Below, one piece after another: positions 1-12,328 of a DNA stretch of 58,043 nucleotides. Each line of letters begins with the position of its first letter. Positions within the stretch are counted from its first letter, which is position 1. The stretch is from Diplocarpon mali. Lineage: Eukaryota > Ascomycota > Leotiomycetes > Helotiales > Drepanopezizaceae. The position numbers were made by a program, and so were the translations under genes. The stretch is taken from assembly GCA_024741835.1 (NCBI GenBank), contig JAENRP010000284.1:1-58043 (forward strand). Direction: 5' to 3'. The notes beneath the pieces were generated by a model. It was not told the DNA's origin and ran no database searches. It saw only the letters and a list, made by a program, of their open reading frames with translations.

Positions 1-118
<118 letters not shown>

Positions 119-185
119 TTAGATACTTATACTTATATACCTATACATATATACCTATACATATATACTTGTACTTATATACTTC

Positions 186-3100
186 AACTTGTACCTATAT
201 CATTATACTTATACATGTCCAACATACCGTCTAGACCGGCGGACATGCCTGTGCGGGACGTAGCGGTGGATGCCCATGTAACTCTCGTACTTCTGCAGCA
301 GGGCCAGTCTCGTGTTCGGACGCATGTAACGTGGTAGTACCGGTCGATCGCGTTGCTGCATCTGCGAGCTGCGCTTTGGCCAGAGACGAATACGCTCAGG
401 GACGCTGATCGCTCGAGGGAACCTCCAAGATACACACGTTGAAGCTCAAGACCAAGTAGTCGTGGAAATACATGCCCCAGTCACGGCATCCACAACAATA
501 ACAACAACAACAACAGCAGCAACCGCACATTCAGTCGCATTCCAGGACGTCAACCTACGTCATACCCACCAAGGGGCATCAGCGTCCATGAGCGCCTCCC
601 ACATCGCAGGTATCGTCGTCTTCACAGATCAGCTATGCGGTCCGAGCAGGCTTCTAGGACGCATCGTTCGTTTGGGCTGTAGACATCCAGGAATCACGCC
701 TCACCTTCCCTCCTCCTGCCCCTCCTCCCTCTCGCCTCTTCCTCACGACGGCCCCGACAGAGCCCATCGCAACGAAAAGCCCTCGTGCCGTCTCGCAGAC
801 GAGCTGGGTGTTCCAAACATTCCTCACCCGGCCGAAGCCAGGCATGAGCGGTCATGGTAATAGAATTCAACGAGCAAGAACGCAGTCTCGGACGGATCCT
901 CGCTGGTATGCCTAAAACCCATGCACGAAGATGAGAGAGGAATCCAAACAATTCCTTACGAAAACAATGGCCGAGGCGCAATATATATAGACGGCCGATC
1001 GCGCTAATGGGCTTGAGGAGATGGCGCTAGGACCCAGCCGGGGATGGGGCTAGTGAAGCGTGCACGTGCAGGTTTGGAATAGACTCTTCAAAACACCAAC
1101 ACATGTTCGTGTTTCAGACAGAGAAGCGATATACATAGGACAGACCCGGTAGGCTATTGAGCTTGCATGCAACGGGACCCCTTGTTCGTCTTCGGGCGGT
1201 AGGTGTGCATCCGCTTGCCACTCCGATCCGCCCCAGATGCACTTCTCAATCTTGGCTACAAGTACCAATAGCTACACACCTTTGCCATCTCTGCGAATCC
1301 TGACGTAGCATGCACAGAGACGCTCCTGGACCAGCTTGAAGATTCGCATAGAGTCCCCTTTCAGATCCGAACAACCCCCCTCAAAGGACCTCGATGCCCT
1401 CTGTCAGAGACAAGGCGTTGGGGAGAGTGTCTGCTTGGATGTGTTTAGTGGCCAGGGAGCATCTCTGAAGACTGGTCATCGAACACAAGCTGTTACTCTT
1501 TGGGAATTGAGACTGACATCTCTTACCACATCAGCCACTCTCTTTAACCCGAAGGCTACCCTTTACCGTATTTACCATTTCCTGTCCCTGTTCAGACGTC
1601 CGAGCTCCTTCGAATAAGCGCCACTATCCAGGCACATTCCGGATTATACGATCAGTCTGTTCCTTTCAAGAGTAAGGGGAAACCCCACACCGTCGCACGC
1701 TCTCATCTGTTCTTCAGACTCGGAGTTTCCGGGCCGTTGGAAGATATTCCGGCCGTCCCGGACTTTGATATCGAACAAGGGCGCAAGAACCCAAATCCTT
1801 AATGAGCGGGACATGTCATTGTTGTTCCTTAGCTTCGACTTCCAGAGCAGAACATTGGAGCTCTAGGTTTTCGGAATGATTATCACTGCTTCCAACACCT
1901 TGCAGTCCATCGTCACCTCCCTACAAGTTGAAAAAATATATATAAGTGTATATAAAGTCTTCCCATGGAATATGTGGAAAGCTCAGGACTTGCACTCTTT
2001 CTGCAAGATGGAGCAGACCTCTCAATTCTCAGTAGGGATTTCCCGTACATGGGAGCCGGCCAGGTATAAAATTTTGATCTTTTCCCAGCGAAAGAGGCCG
2101 AAAACCATCCCCAGATTATCACCATGTCTCGGCTTCCCGGACCCTCGCAGGCGTTGTGCGAGGGCTCGGTACATATCGAGGCCATTGTTCCGGGGAAAGA
2201 AAAGAAAAATGGGGAAGACCTGAGGTGATTACTCTGGTTATATTGTTGTTCTAGGCATGCTAGGGGTCGATGCGCTGCCGGAACGTCCAGGAAGTCGGAG
2301 GTAACTCGTGCGTATACGTAATCTGATATCTCGGAACAGCTTTTCCGCGTGTCAGTGTCTTGCAAAAAGCTCACAGAGCGAAGTCGACTGGAGACACGAA
2401 CCATCATCGACATGCGATGAATAGCATAGTATAATCCCCCAGGAAGCTGGCGGGGTACAGTCGTATGCTTTCCATCCTCGACAGGAATCATTCTGTGTTG
2501 ACCACTATGTACACACGTTGAGTGCTGGTGTAGACTTCGTCACAATTAGTGCACGTTTTAAAGCTGATACTCAATTTATCGTGAGATTACGAGTGCGCAG
2601 TCGAGTCCGGACTTCCGGAGATGTGGAGGCGGATAGCTGAGACTTTACACCCACATCTTCATGGGCAGAGATACATGGGATGTAATTCAACCTCCTTTTT
2701 GGCACTGAAATCCAGTATCCGGCTTGCTTGGTATTCGCCTATTTTATCTTTTGTAATCCATGGCGATACTGATGCTAAGCGAAGATACATAGTTAGTATC
2801 ATGCCGCGCGAAGGCCAGAAGGCCAGAAGGCTCATTCTCGGTTCAAAGAGGGTTCCAACCAACACAGCAAACTACCCAGAGAAACTCTCCGTTGGCCTGA
2901 ACCAGATAGAAGGTTCTTGGGTGAGACCTTCCCCGAAGGCGTTGCCTCTATCTCCAATCATCCGCCACCAACTTGTGTACGCCCAAACAGATCTCAACGG
3001 GGAGTCTTACGAAGCAAGAGACAATCTTATTGTTGCTGTAGATTGTTCTCGCCAGAACGTCGAGGATTTTCGAACTCGCAAGTCAAATTCTACTCCCAAC

Positions 3101-6100
3101 CCGACTGGCTCGCCCTTTTCTCACGTCAACTAGGACTAAGTACTGTGCCAGCGAAGAACGCATTTTACATTCTGAATCAAGAGCCCGTGCGGAAGCCATG
3201 AGTCTCCAACGATGGTTTCAATGCCCAGCCGATCAAGATGTAGCGGAAATCTGGGGGGTGTTTACAAGCAACGAGATAGTCATGAGTAGCACGAGAGAAG
3301 CCGCCACAGCTCTCTCGTGCGCCGCCCACAGGCTCAGGCAGACCAGCCGCTGTCTAAGGTGAAGTGCGCCCGTTTGAACCTTGCACCCATCATAACAGAC
3401 AACAGACATGGAGGGAGCGGGCTTCCTGTCGCACCGCCAGATGATCTCTCCCGCAGCGGCGAGGCTATCCCCTCGAACCTATCGAAACAGAACGTCCCCG
3501 GATATCCTCAGCCACGATGAATTTCTCGCCATCCGTATCATGACTGTAAGCCTCGATGCGGCGACTTGCATCGAATGTTTTTGCAGCACATCCCCCATGC
3601 TCGCTTCCGGGCTCGGGGCAAGGGCAGGGGGGTGTTGCGAGAAATGGGGTTTTTTTTTTCGCACTGCAATGACTTGAGGAGGCGGAGAAGTGTACGAAAT
3701 GCTGCATTGCAATTTGGGCTTCGCGGCGGAGCTGTGATTGGATGATCTACTTGAAGTAGTTCCCAAGCAGCCATGCCCGTTTTTCAAAGATCTGAGAGGC
3801 TTCAAACGAGAACTCCATGTTTGCCTGCTTTAGAGGAAAGCCTCGTCTCGCAGCGCGTCCTTCCATAAGCAGCGGTCATGCCTCGGGCTTCGCAAAGCTT
3901 CTCCAACAAATTCCTGTTAAAAAGCCGAAACCTGGTCGTTCGGACAAGATTTTGACTGATATTAGGCGTACAGCGAGCGCGCAGCTTTCGTTCTTCGCAG
4001 TGTTTCTCCTCTCGCAAGAGCCAGAGCACGGAAAGTCTTGTACATCCCTTCTTCCCGCCCTGGGGAACGCACATCCTCACTCATGGCTACCATGGATTCT
4101 GGCGGCATGAACTTCTCCCGCGGCTACTCCCACGGCGCTCGTGGACGCCTCTGCACGGATGATCCGCTGTGCATTAATATGATTGTGTCTTGGGTTATCC
4201 AGCAAGAGGTCCCGAGGATTCCTGGCCGCACAGCCAGCACTTCATCCCCAAAGCAGCTACGTATATAATCCCCTCTCCCAAACGAAACCATCCTGCGCTG
4301 ATCGGGCCGGCCCGGCGGGAAGCGAACCCCGTAAGGGAAACAAACTCTTGCCAGCCGAACCCCCTGCAACAAGCGAGAATCTCGGTTGACAACAAAACAA
4401 AGATCCAAGCCGCGCCCAATATTGCCCTTGGCTGTGTTGCGATTAAGCCTGTTTGCACAAACAACACGATTTTTCGGGCCGGCTCAGGGGATTTGGCGCG
4501 AGGGACCAGCTCAGCCTAGTCGATGCCGCCGAGGTTCTGGTTCCTTCACATCAACGCGATTCTCCGCTTGCGAGCCTCTTTCTAATGTGTTTTTTCAAAT
4601 GATCTCTGGGAGTCGATAAGAGCTTGGATTCTCTACATGGCCTCTTTCCCAAACGCGCCCCCAACCCGACAGCCTCCCCGCCTGCCCCTCATTCCTCCCC
4701 ACTTATCCCGGCCTCTCGCACACCAAGCTCTCCGTGCCCACCTCCCCGGGCCACGTCGTGCACGCTCGCCACATCTTTGATCTGGCAACCGAGCAGCGGC
4801 GTATTCACAGAAGCAAGAAACGGACCGTGGAGCAGCTGCTGGGCAGAAGGCGGCTCTGGGGTGCGGCTAGATGTTTGTGAAGAGGATCTGGGCGACCGGC
4901 GGTGTATATGGGTTCAGGATGCCGTATGGGAGCGGTCTAAAGACGCTACTGGAGTCCTCCGAAGCCAAGGTACAAGGACAGAGCAGTGCTCGCTGGGAGT
5001 ATTCGGTTGGGTTGGGATTAGATGGTGTGTATCCTGCGCTGGGATATGCGCCGCTTCGAGATCGTGAGGGGACTGTCGCGACGAGGGGCGGGATAGCCGA
5101 GGAGGCTCCGTTTCAGCCGGCGCTCGCTACTCGTCTACTGCCAGGATAGCGAGACCTCTGGCTAGGGTCCCGAACGGGATAAGGTGGCTACTGGCTCCGT
5201 CTGATCTCTCCTCTCCTGCCTGCTGAACCCGGCTGTTGTGCCTACTTCTACCCAACGCAGCTCTTGGAGATGTCGAAGACGACTCTGAGCGCCTCCGCGC
5301 CACGAAGGGACCCCGTCGTCGCCTAGGCGCTGGACGTCGGTAGCGAGCGAGTGATGTCGGCAACGGAGAGGCTCCGACGGGAGGCGGGGGTGTACGCGGG
5401 GGCGATGGGTCATGGAAAAGCCGACACTTCTGCCTGACGGCGGAGCCTCCCGGTTCCCCAGCACTCGGTCGTGGTCCGCGGGAGCTGAGCAACTTGGACT
5501 TGGACTTCGGGGAGACCGGACGCCATCCCGAGAACCGGGACCAGGCTCGTTCGTTCTGAGCCCGGTTTGGAGCTCAGATCATGGGCTGAGATTTGAGAGC
5601 AGCGTGTTCGTGAACTTCGGCCGACTTGGCCCCGCCTCAGCAGACGAGTCACGGCTTGGAGAGCTGGACACGTTCGCGATGCAGTATCATGTTTTTTCGC
5701 ATGGAGCAGGGACTGTGCCGCTGGTAGACGGAAAAGACAAAGCCATCCGGTGGCGGGTAGGGAGACAGACAAAATCACGATCTGTTGGTCAGTTCATTCC
5801 ATGGGACACAATGTTTTGACGCAATGCAATGTCCCGGCGCTCAGCATCGCGACGCAGGGCATTCGCCGCTCCCAGTGGGGCGAGACGCAACCACTTGGAG
5901 CTTCAATACCTGCACAGGGCTGGGATCTTGGCACCCGAACGTTAACAAGTCACGTTCCTACGTGGCGTATGCGCTGCCACGGAGCTAAACAGCTTTGTGC
6001 TGGCTGGGTGAGTCGCTGGATGCTGGTCGTGGCCGAGATCAGGCCCGCTCGTATATTTGATGCTTTCCTGCCCGGATGTCCTGCCACGTAATGCGATGTT

Positions 6101-6214
6101 ATGTCCAGGAGCTGAAAATCGAGTCGTGAAGCTGAGTCGAGAGAGAACAAAATCGCGCCACACGAGAACTCGGATCCATTTCTGGAATAAACAAAGCCAA
6201 ACCCCAGGCTGGAC
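186..6214. other. 6-kb stretch without a supportable gene
   Basis: Only short open frames occur, with no domain I recognise and no consistent exon chain. A small AAC-rich microsatellite lies at about 492-531. Coding-like fragments in different frames appear at 4,640-4,870 and 4,870-5,150, for example a basic stretch around RRIHRSKKRTVEQLL, but I cannot join them into a gene. They could be a decayed or very divergent small gene. Parts may be regulatory DNA for the gene at 6,215. Confidence 0.5.
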
Positions 6215-7956
6215 ATGGCAGACTCCTCAGAATCCTACAAAGACTTGGTACTCTCCACCGCAAAGCTCGGTGAAGAGACGTCAGCCAAAATCATCGATTT
6301 CATCTCCCAGTACCCGGAGAACCAGGCCGGCATGGTCAACATCTCGATTGGGCTGAAACTAGCCTCAGCCAACTTGCGCGAGCTATATTCAACCCTTGAC
6401 AAGTACGGAAGTAAGATCCAGCTCGACGATAACTTGACGCAGCCTCTCGTGGCCGTCCTCCGAGCAATCTTTATGAAAGCTGCCAAGGCGTTGGAGGAAG
6501 GGATCGAGGCGGAGAAAGATTACGGCGATGAGTGGGAGAGCTTGGAGCGTGTTGGTGGTGCGGCAACGAGTCGGGCCATGCAGTCAAGGCATCCGTGTTC
6601 GTATACCCATGCTGGGTGTATGCGATTTATGAGAGTTCTAGGTGGCTTTGAGCAGGCGGATGAGCTAGCGTGGTATTTGGAGAAGCAGAAGGGGCATCTT
6701 TTCTACGTCATAAGAGCTATCCGGTACTTGTCATTGAAGAATTTGGAAGCGGAGTGGGTGATCTCCTATGGCTCCTAGATGACAACGCTGATGGGCCGTA
6801 GAGGCGCTCTGGATGCAGGGGAGAAGGTTGCGCTCAAGAAGCTAGCGGGTGAGGCTGCGAATATTGCAGGCCAAATCGCATGGCGCAAAGAAGAGCTTGG
6901 CTCGTTGGCCGAGAGAGTCAAGGCGGGTGAGAATCTGGCAGATCAAGGACGCCACACCAACGAGGCCATGATAATCCCTCGAGCCAGAGGGCGTGCTGAT
7001 GACGATGCTCGGAGCTGGCGGTCGGTCGACTCTTTCGAGTCTGAGTTAGAATCCTTTTAGCTGACATTTTGGGGCATTGCTGACGGTACGAGGTAGTGCT
7101 TTCATCGAAAGCAATGAGATATACGAGGCTTGGGTGATTCGAACCATCGAAGGATATGCGCGGAGAATTGAGCGCAGTTGGAGTTTCTACGGCCTGAAAA
7201 TACATGAGCATCTTATTAACGAGGTGTTTACCGTCGACTCAGTACCTTGCTCGCAGGAGGAAATGAAGAACAAGTACCAGGCCTCGGAGACTCGCGCAGA
7301 TTCTAGGTTACTGGCAAAAAAAATCGCGAGCTTGTCGAGTGGCGTCTATCGTGAGATCGAGTGGCTCATACAGGAGCGTATGAGGATCACGACAGTCCCT
7401 AAGCGCCTTCGGACGTGGAAGTTGATAGATATCAAGCCAGCACCGCCGCTGATACCTCGTCAACCTACAACAGTATGTGTATATCCCCGTCGGCATTGCT
7501 CGTGATCTTTGCGCCTTGGCTCTTCAGACAAGTCCCAGAATCCTGCCTCTGGATCCAAGCCTGCTTGGGGGAAGAACAAAAATTCTTACATATTGATAAT
7601 ACAGGCTAATAATGCAAAAGTGGTTGAACTGGATTTTTGGCAGGTCCGAGATGCTCGATCATCTTGTAGTGCTGAAAGCGGAGAGCTTTAATGTCGAGGG
7701 TTTGACTTATCCGAACAGGATCGTTGACCCTTTCAGAAAAATTCAACATCGAGCCAAGAGGAGGTTGCGCTCTCGCAGCCCGGTTGAGAGATTCCGTGTG
7801 GTTGAAGACTGTTATGAACAGAACCCGATCACTGCCAATCGTCGTAGAAGCAATGTTGAGATCCTCCCGAATACAACACCGGAGGAGGCCCAAGTCAAAA
7901 TCGAGGACATGTTGGCAGAGATTTTAGCATCTGGTAAAGAGAGCCTGCTTGCGTAG
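6215..7956 (+). CDS. fungal hypothetical protein, multi-exon, STAND-N-terminal-like
   Basis: The start is ATG 6215 (MADSSESYKDLVLS). The N-terminal ~110 residues are helical, and a following segment (DELAWYLEKQKG) resembles helical N-terminal regions of fungal STAND/NLR-type and related hypothetical proteins. That is a loose family impression, not a domain assignment. An in-frame TAG at 6776 lies inside a plausible 78-nt intron (6724-6801, GTACTT donor, CTGAT branch, GTAG acceptor), which keeps frame. A second intron fits 7045-7096. The exon from 7097 contains YEAWVIRTIEGYARR. The junction near 7473-7643 is unresolved; a terminal exon to the TAG ending at 7956 encodes a basic tail and an acidic helix (EEAQVKIEDML). 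A further intron near 6549-6641 is possible because the Cys/His/Met-rich reading there looks non-coding. The gene may be intact but divergent, or partly decayed. Confidence 0.5.
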
Positions 7957-9248
7957 GCTGGTTGCAGTAATCGTTATGGACCAACTGAGCCTGGAAGTCG
8001 ACGCTATGAGATTGTGTCGCTACTCAAGATTTAAATTTGTAAATTGCAAATTTATTTTATGACCAGGGGAGAAGAAGTGTGAAGCTTGGTAGTTTTTTTG
8101 GAAAAGCAGATTCGCATGAAGTGACAATATTCAGGGGAAGCTGTCTGGCTGAATGAACGACTCCGGAATGATCTGCAAAGCTGCTGCAATCAAAAACTAG
8201 TCACAACTTCACACACAACTCCGCCCTTTTCTCGTCAAACTGTAGAATCTCATCCTCCAGTGGCTCGCTCGGCTAAAGAGTATGGGGCCTTCTCCACGGC
8301 ATCTTGAAGAGATTCCTCGCTGCCGAGTAACAATTCCCCTCGCAAAAGATGGCATTCTGCGTGAAAGGCCGGGAACGTGCGAGCAAGCGGCTATCGCTCA
8401 CAATACCTTTCTGCGCAACACAACATGTGGGTACTTTACGCTAGGAAAATACATAAGCAGCTGAAAGACATGTTTGAGTGTCTTGATATGAAAACAAAGG
8501 GATACAGGGGAGGTCTCTCGAGTCATAGCGAGCGAGACGGATCAGGCCTGGATAAACAAGGTAACGGGGGAAGCTCCTATCTTTTCTCAAGTCCGTTGCG
8601 ATTGGGGAAGTCGAGCGCTCTCCAAGTGGGAGTGCCTCTGACATGCAAGGGTGTCACTTCTACCGCTTCAAAACAAGCTTCTCGCATTTACTGCGAGATG
8701 ATCTGATTCTCCAGCTCGTTCCGTGTTTGGGTGCAGAGGTTCATGGCGCAGGAGCGTGAGAACGTGGAGGGTATAGAGAATCTTGCGAACGAATGCAAAA
8801 ATCATGATGCGATAGCTGGTTATTCTTCGACTTGAAGGTATATTTGTGTCGAAGACCAGCCTTTGCTTTTGCTTTTGGCAGCAGCGAAAATGGACATGTC
8901 GCTTTGAGTATGAGCAATGAAGCAACAAGCAGAAACAATTCGAGCTGTTAGCTTTTATAGATTGCACAAAGATGAGAATTCAATTTTATTTCCAACTGCC
9001 AAGCAAAATGCTCGCAATAGTGTAGGTCGTTCGTAGTTCCATATCGGCATGAGCCACGCTAATCCAAAGTCAGACTAGCTTCAAGATCCCAGCTCCAGCG
9101 TAAAACTCCCAAAATTTATACTGATGCGCTTCACGTATTTTCTACCACATACAGTCCAGTATCGATACATTGCGTGCGCCCACTCTTTCCGCCACTCGAA
9201 TCACCATCTCCCGGCCGATCTTAAAGTACACATCCCCGAATCGCAAAC
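7957..9248. other. intergenic, no gene seen
   Basis: Short overlapping frames on both strands lack recognisable motifs. The last ~130 bases before 9249 probably contain the NOP10 promoter and 5' leader. Confidence 0.5.
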
Positions 9249-9529
9249 ATGCATCTCATGTACACTGTCGACAGCGCAGGCAAGCGGGTCTATACGCTCA
9301 AGAAGGTTGTCGCGGGCGAGGTGACCAAGTCCGCGCACCCTGCGCGCTTCTCGCCAGACGACAAGTACTCGCGACATCGTGTTACGCTGAAGAAGAGATA
9401 CGGACTTCTCCTGACGCAGCAGAGTGAGCTTCCCTTACGCAGCGGAGGTTTTTCATAGGGCAACGAGTGTAGGAGAAGCTTGCTGATTAACGTTGGTTTG
9501 CAGAGGATCTCAAGGTGCTGGGTCAATAA
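9249..9529 (+). CDS. NOP10: H/ACA snoRNP subunit NOP10
   Basis: This is one of the four core proteins of H/ACA ribonucleoproteins, which guide pseudouridylation of rRNA and snRNA in the nucleolus; it contacts the Cbf5 catalytic subunit. Exon 1 (9249-9423) starts [13 protein letters not shown] and contains the family hallmark block [15 protein letters not shown] and then RVTLKKRYG. An 80-nt intron (9424-9503, GTGAGC to CAG, with CTGAT branch) splits a Lys codon. Exon 2 (9504-9529) adds KDLKVLGQ and stop. The 66-residue product matches the small size of the family (about 58-64). It faces NOB1 tail to tail, another ribosome-biogenesis gene. Identification is from strong recall of the yeast protein. 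Confidence 0.96.
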
Positions 9530-9977
9530 ATGTGCGGCCGGGCGCGCTGAGGGTTTTCGAGTGCCGTGAGGCGGAAACCGCAATGGCCGATTGAGACAGA
9601 TTGCGAGGCAGGGGCATTGTCGGCGTATACGGGCGTTCAGGCTAGCGGAAAATGTTTGCTATAGTGGCTGGTGGTATATCGTGGCTGCGCGTAGGACATA
9701 AAGACTTTCGCTATACGAACTTAGCTAAGAGCTGTGCTGCAAGGACAGAAAGAATTTCTAGAGTCGACCCCCTGGACTGCCAGATCTCTCTCCACTATGT
9801 GGAACATAATGTCGGAACCCCGTGAGATTCATACTCAAATTGCTTGCAGATTTCACTGCTTCCGAATTCTCTATTGCCCAATATTTCGAATACCCAACCC
9901 GAAGTTTCCAAACGCCTTCGCCATACCATCGATCCAGATTTTGAACGCAAAAGCAAGATTCCAATGATTCGTGATAT

Positions 9978-11348
9978 TTAGTATCTCTTCTTCGAGTTCA
10001 CGTTCTTTCCGGCTCCAACCTTCGGTCTACCGCCTGCACGCCCTCGATCCCCCGAAAGAAGACCAGGCAAGTAATCTTCATCCATCAGATCTTTTTCCTT
10101 GTTCCTTCTGCGGCCAGTCATAGCTTGGATATACTCCTTCTGATCCTCAGCCAAAATCAGAGCCTGACCCCATCCTCCCTTTCCACCTCCTTGCACACGC
10201 TTCCCGTTCGAGGTTCCAGCGACTGGTTTTGGGATGCTGTATACATTGCCTCTGGTATTCCATTGCATGTTCTTCTTCAAGTGAACCCGAATCTTCCCAT
10301 CCTTATCCGTAGTGCATGACGTCCGCATCAGGGTATCCTTCCCGCATTTCCCACAGAACTGTTTCGTCATGTCTTTTGTGATGTTGAAACAGGCATGACA
10401 TCGCAGAACCCAGGTCTTAATCTGTCGTATTCTTTGAAGAGAGGGAGAGAGGAGATTGAGGTTCATACGGAGGATCACGTTTTGCATGGCAAAATCGGAA
10501 GTGATGACTGCAACTTGCATCGGCTTCAGTGCCGCTACCCGTCCAGTGGTGCTTGATGCGTCTCTGGCTTGGTGTTTCTTGAGATTGGAGGGAGTGATCC
10601 ATCCTTCGCCGTCTGAGCCTTCGGAGTCTGACTCGAAAAATTCTTCAGTCGCAGACTTTGGTGGAGTCGGCTCGGTAGATTGGTCGACTTCTTGCTTTGG
10701 TGGTTGGACTTCAGACGCAGTTGGTACAACTATAGATTCTGGCTGCGGGGTTGATTTGGCGTCTTCGGTTGGTAAAGTGGCTTCGACGATAGGCTCTGGG
10801 GCTTGTACTTCTGGAGCAGAGATATGTGTACCTGCAAGTCCTTGGTGTATCGACTGAGCCTCGCTCTGGACCGTAGCTAGCGGAATTGCAGTTCCCCATG
10901 CACCTCTCGACTCTCGCACAGGCACAGTTGCAGACGCCTCTTCCTTCGATCTCGGAGACTCATCTTCTATCTTCTGCGCCGCACCCCCCTCAACATCCTT
11001 CACCGGCTTCCCGTTAATCTCGTTCTCCCTCTCCTCCGCCAGCTCATAAGTCAGCGCCATGACGTGAATGTCTGGCCTACTCAGGACCTCCAAATCTCCC
11101 GTTTTCCGCGCAAAATCCATAACATGCTTCACACTCCCCGGTCGGGGCAACCGCAGCTTGAGAAACGGCAGCAGAGACAACTCGAGCCGGGCTCTGGTTG
11201 CGGCATCGCGGATTTCGTCGATGACGGCGGGAATAGTGTAGATGTTTTCTGCTTGGGCTATGATCGTAGAGATATGAGGATCGTTTTTTATGATGGGACC
11301 GGAGTCAAGGACAAGACTGTGGATCGATTTGGGGGCGTTAGTGGCCAT
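9978..11348 (-). CDS. NOB1: 20S pre-rRNA D-site endonuclease NOB1
   Basis: Nob1 makes the final cytoplasmic cut that converts 20S pre-rRNA into mature 18S rRNA in pre-40S particles. The start is the first ATG of the frame (11348); the open frame runs upstream only from a TTG. The 456-residue product opens with a PIN nuclease domain: an acidic residue in SLVLDSGPII and further acidics in AVIDEIRDAATRARLEL. A low-complexity Pro/Glu/Ser-rich linker follows. After it comes the Nob1 zinc ribbon, with paired cysteines in LRCHAC and FCGKCG, and the C-terminal block WNTRGNVYSIPKP that is typical of the family. No intron is needed. Its 3' end faces the NOP10 3' end across 448 bp. Confidence 0.95.
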   Translation of the reverse strand: MATNAPKSIHSLVLDSGPIIKNDPHISTIIAQAENIYTIPAVIDEIRDAATRARLELSLLPFLKLRLPRPGSVKHVMDFARKTGDLEVLSRPDIHVMALTYELAEERENEINGKPVKDVEGGAAQKIEDESPRSKEEASATVPVRESRGAWGTAIPLATVQSEAQSIHQGLAGTHISAPEVQAPEPIVEATLPTEDAKSTPQPESIVVPTASEVQPPKQEVDQSTEPTPPKSATEEFFESDSEGSDGEGWITPSNLKKHQARDASSTTGRVAALKPMQVAVITSDFAMQNVILRMNLNLLSPSLQRIRQIKTWVLRCHACFNITKDMTKQFCGKCGKDTLMRTSCTTDKDGKIRVHLKKNMQWNTRGNVYSIPKPVAGTSNGKRVQGGGKGGWGQALILAEDQKEYIQAMTGRRRNKEKDLMDEDYLPGLLSGDRGRAGGRPKVGAGKNVNSKKRY

Positions 11349-11578
11349 GATTGCGTGTAGTTTTTCATGTAATTCGCGCGGGTTTGGAGGGGTAACTTGA
11401 ATTATTTTCACAATCACGGCAGAATTTGAGGGCGGTGAGCTTTCACGGGAAAAACTCCGCAACTTTATCTCGAATCCCCAATCAATCGGCCGGCATACAG
11501 GCCCATCCGCGAGAGATTTTCTGCATACTAGATGCTAATACTCGCTTGCAATCGTGATGCAATATCCTCTTTCATTAT

Positions 11579-11704
11579 GGACAGATGGCCGAGTGGTTAT
11601 GGCGTGTGACTCAAGATAAGAAATAATCTTTATCTTCCGGTTTTCTTAGGAGCCGGTGTATTCTCATAGCGAAAGCTGCAGGGGTTCGAATCCCCTTCTG
11701 TTCA
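11579..11704 (+). tRNA. tRNA-Leu(CAA) with 47-nt intron
   Basis: The acceptor arms GGACAGA and TCTGTTC pair (one G-T), followed by discriminator A. The T arm is AGGGG/CCCCT with loop TTCGAAT. The anticodon stem TGTGA/TCATA encloses loop CTCAAGC, giving anticodon CAA at 11612-11614. The intron fits 11616-11662, just 3' of position 37, the canonical site. The spliced length is 79 nt with an 11-nt variable arm. The intron contains a CCGG/CCGG hairpin. The acceptor arm is identical to that of the second tRNA-Leu at 57.4 kb. Confidence 0.93.
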
Positions 11705-11712
11705 CAATATAC

Positions 11713-11717
11713 TTTTT
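11713..11717 (+). terminator. Pol III T-run terminator
   Basis: Five consecutive T residues lie nine bases after the tRNA-Leu(CAA) end, as expected for RNA polymerase III termination. Confidence 0.75.
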
Positions 11718-11947
11718 GACTTTAACAGTTGAAGACGCGGCAATCATTTTGTGCCTGCCTTAATTTGAAAATTCATACGTGGACAGCACATTCATGGGCC
11801 GGCTGAGTCTTTAGATGTAAGCAAACCCCTTTATGTCATGGACGAGGTGAATCTCGGGATGGATATATAAGCAGACTTTAGGCGTGTAACTTGACATATC
11901 TGACAAAAAAAATGACAGCGTTCCTTAGCCTGACGAGCTCTTTTGTA

Positions 11948-12328
11948 TTATTCCGAGTCGACACCGTTACGCCAAGCCGATATCCATAAGCTATTCTTCG
12001 GTTCGTCATAGAGGCTGCTAAACCAGAACCTCGGCGAATAGACATTGCTTCCTAAAACAACTCCGCTAAGAGCCGGGCGAGGCATTGCGATTTTGATCTT
12101 GTCGATTGGCCGCTGCAAGTCACCTCTTCTACATTCCTGTCTATGTCTTTTGCAGCCGCGGCAGACGCCCCTGTTATTTCCAGCTAAGCTACCGTTTCGC
12201 AAGCACACAACATGGCAGCAAGGAGGAGCTCGATTGTCGCAGATCGGGTCTTGCCTAGACTCTCTAGGCTTGACGTGCGCAATCGATACGGTGCAGGAAG
12301 CATTGAGATCTAGTATGACGTGATGCAC
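11948..12328 (-). CDS. possible Cys-rich small ORF, unassigned
   Basis: This is an open frame of about 126 codons on the minus strand ending in TAA at 11948. Its listed first codon is GTG, so a true start would need an upstream exon. The composition looks coding: a Cys cluster (PPCCHVVCL, then VCRGCKRHRQEC) and a non-repetitive C-terminal half (FWFSSLYDEPKNSLW). The CxxC spacing recalls small zinc-binding or disulfide-rich proteins, but I recognise no family. It lies between tRNA-Leu and Opi1 with no evident partner. It could be a gene fragment, an exon of an unrecognised gene, or chance. Confidence 0.25.
   Translation of the reverse strand: MHHVILDLNASCTVSIAHVKPRESRQDPICDNRAPPCCHVVCLRNGSLAGNNRGVCRGCKRHRQECRRGDLQRPIDKIKIAMPRPALSGVVLGSNVYSPRFWFSSLYDEPKNSLWISAWRNGVDSE

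Noticed and set aside
6776..6781. Stop-codon readthrough at TAG followed by ATG in the same frame
   Set aside because: A canonical 78-nt intron with a CTGAT branch spans the stop and keeps frame; readthrough is not needed.
11349..11462. N-terminal extension of NOB1
   Set aside because: Begins with TTG; the conserved PIN domain starts directly after ATG 11348.
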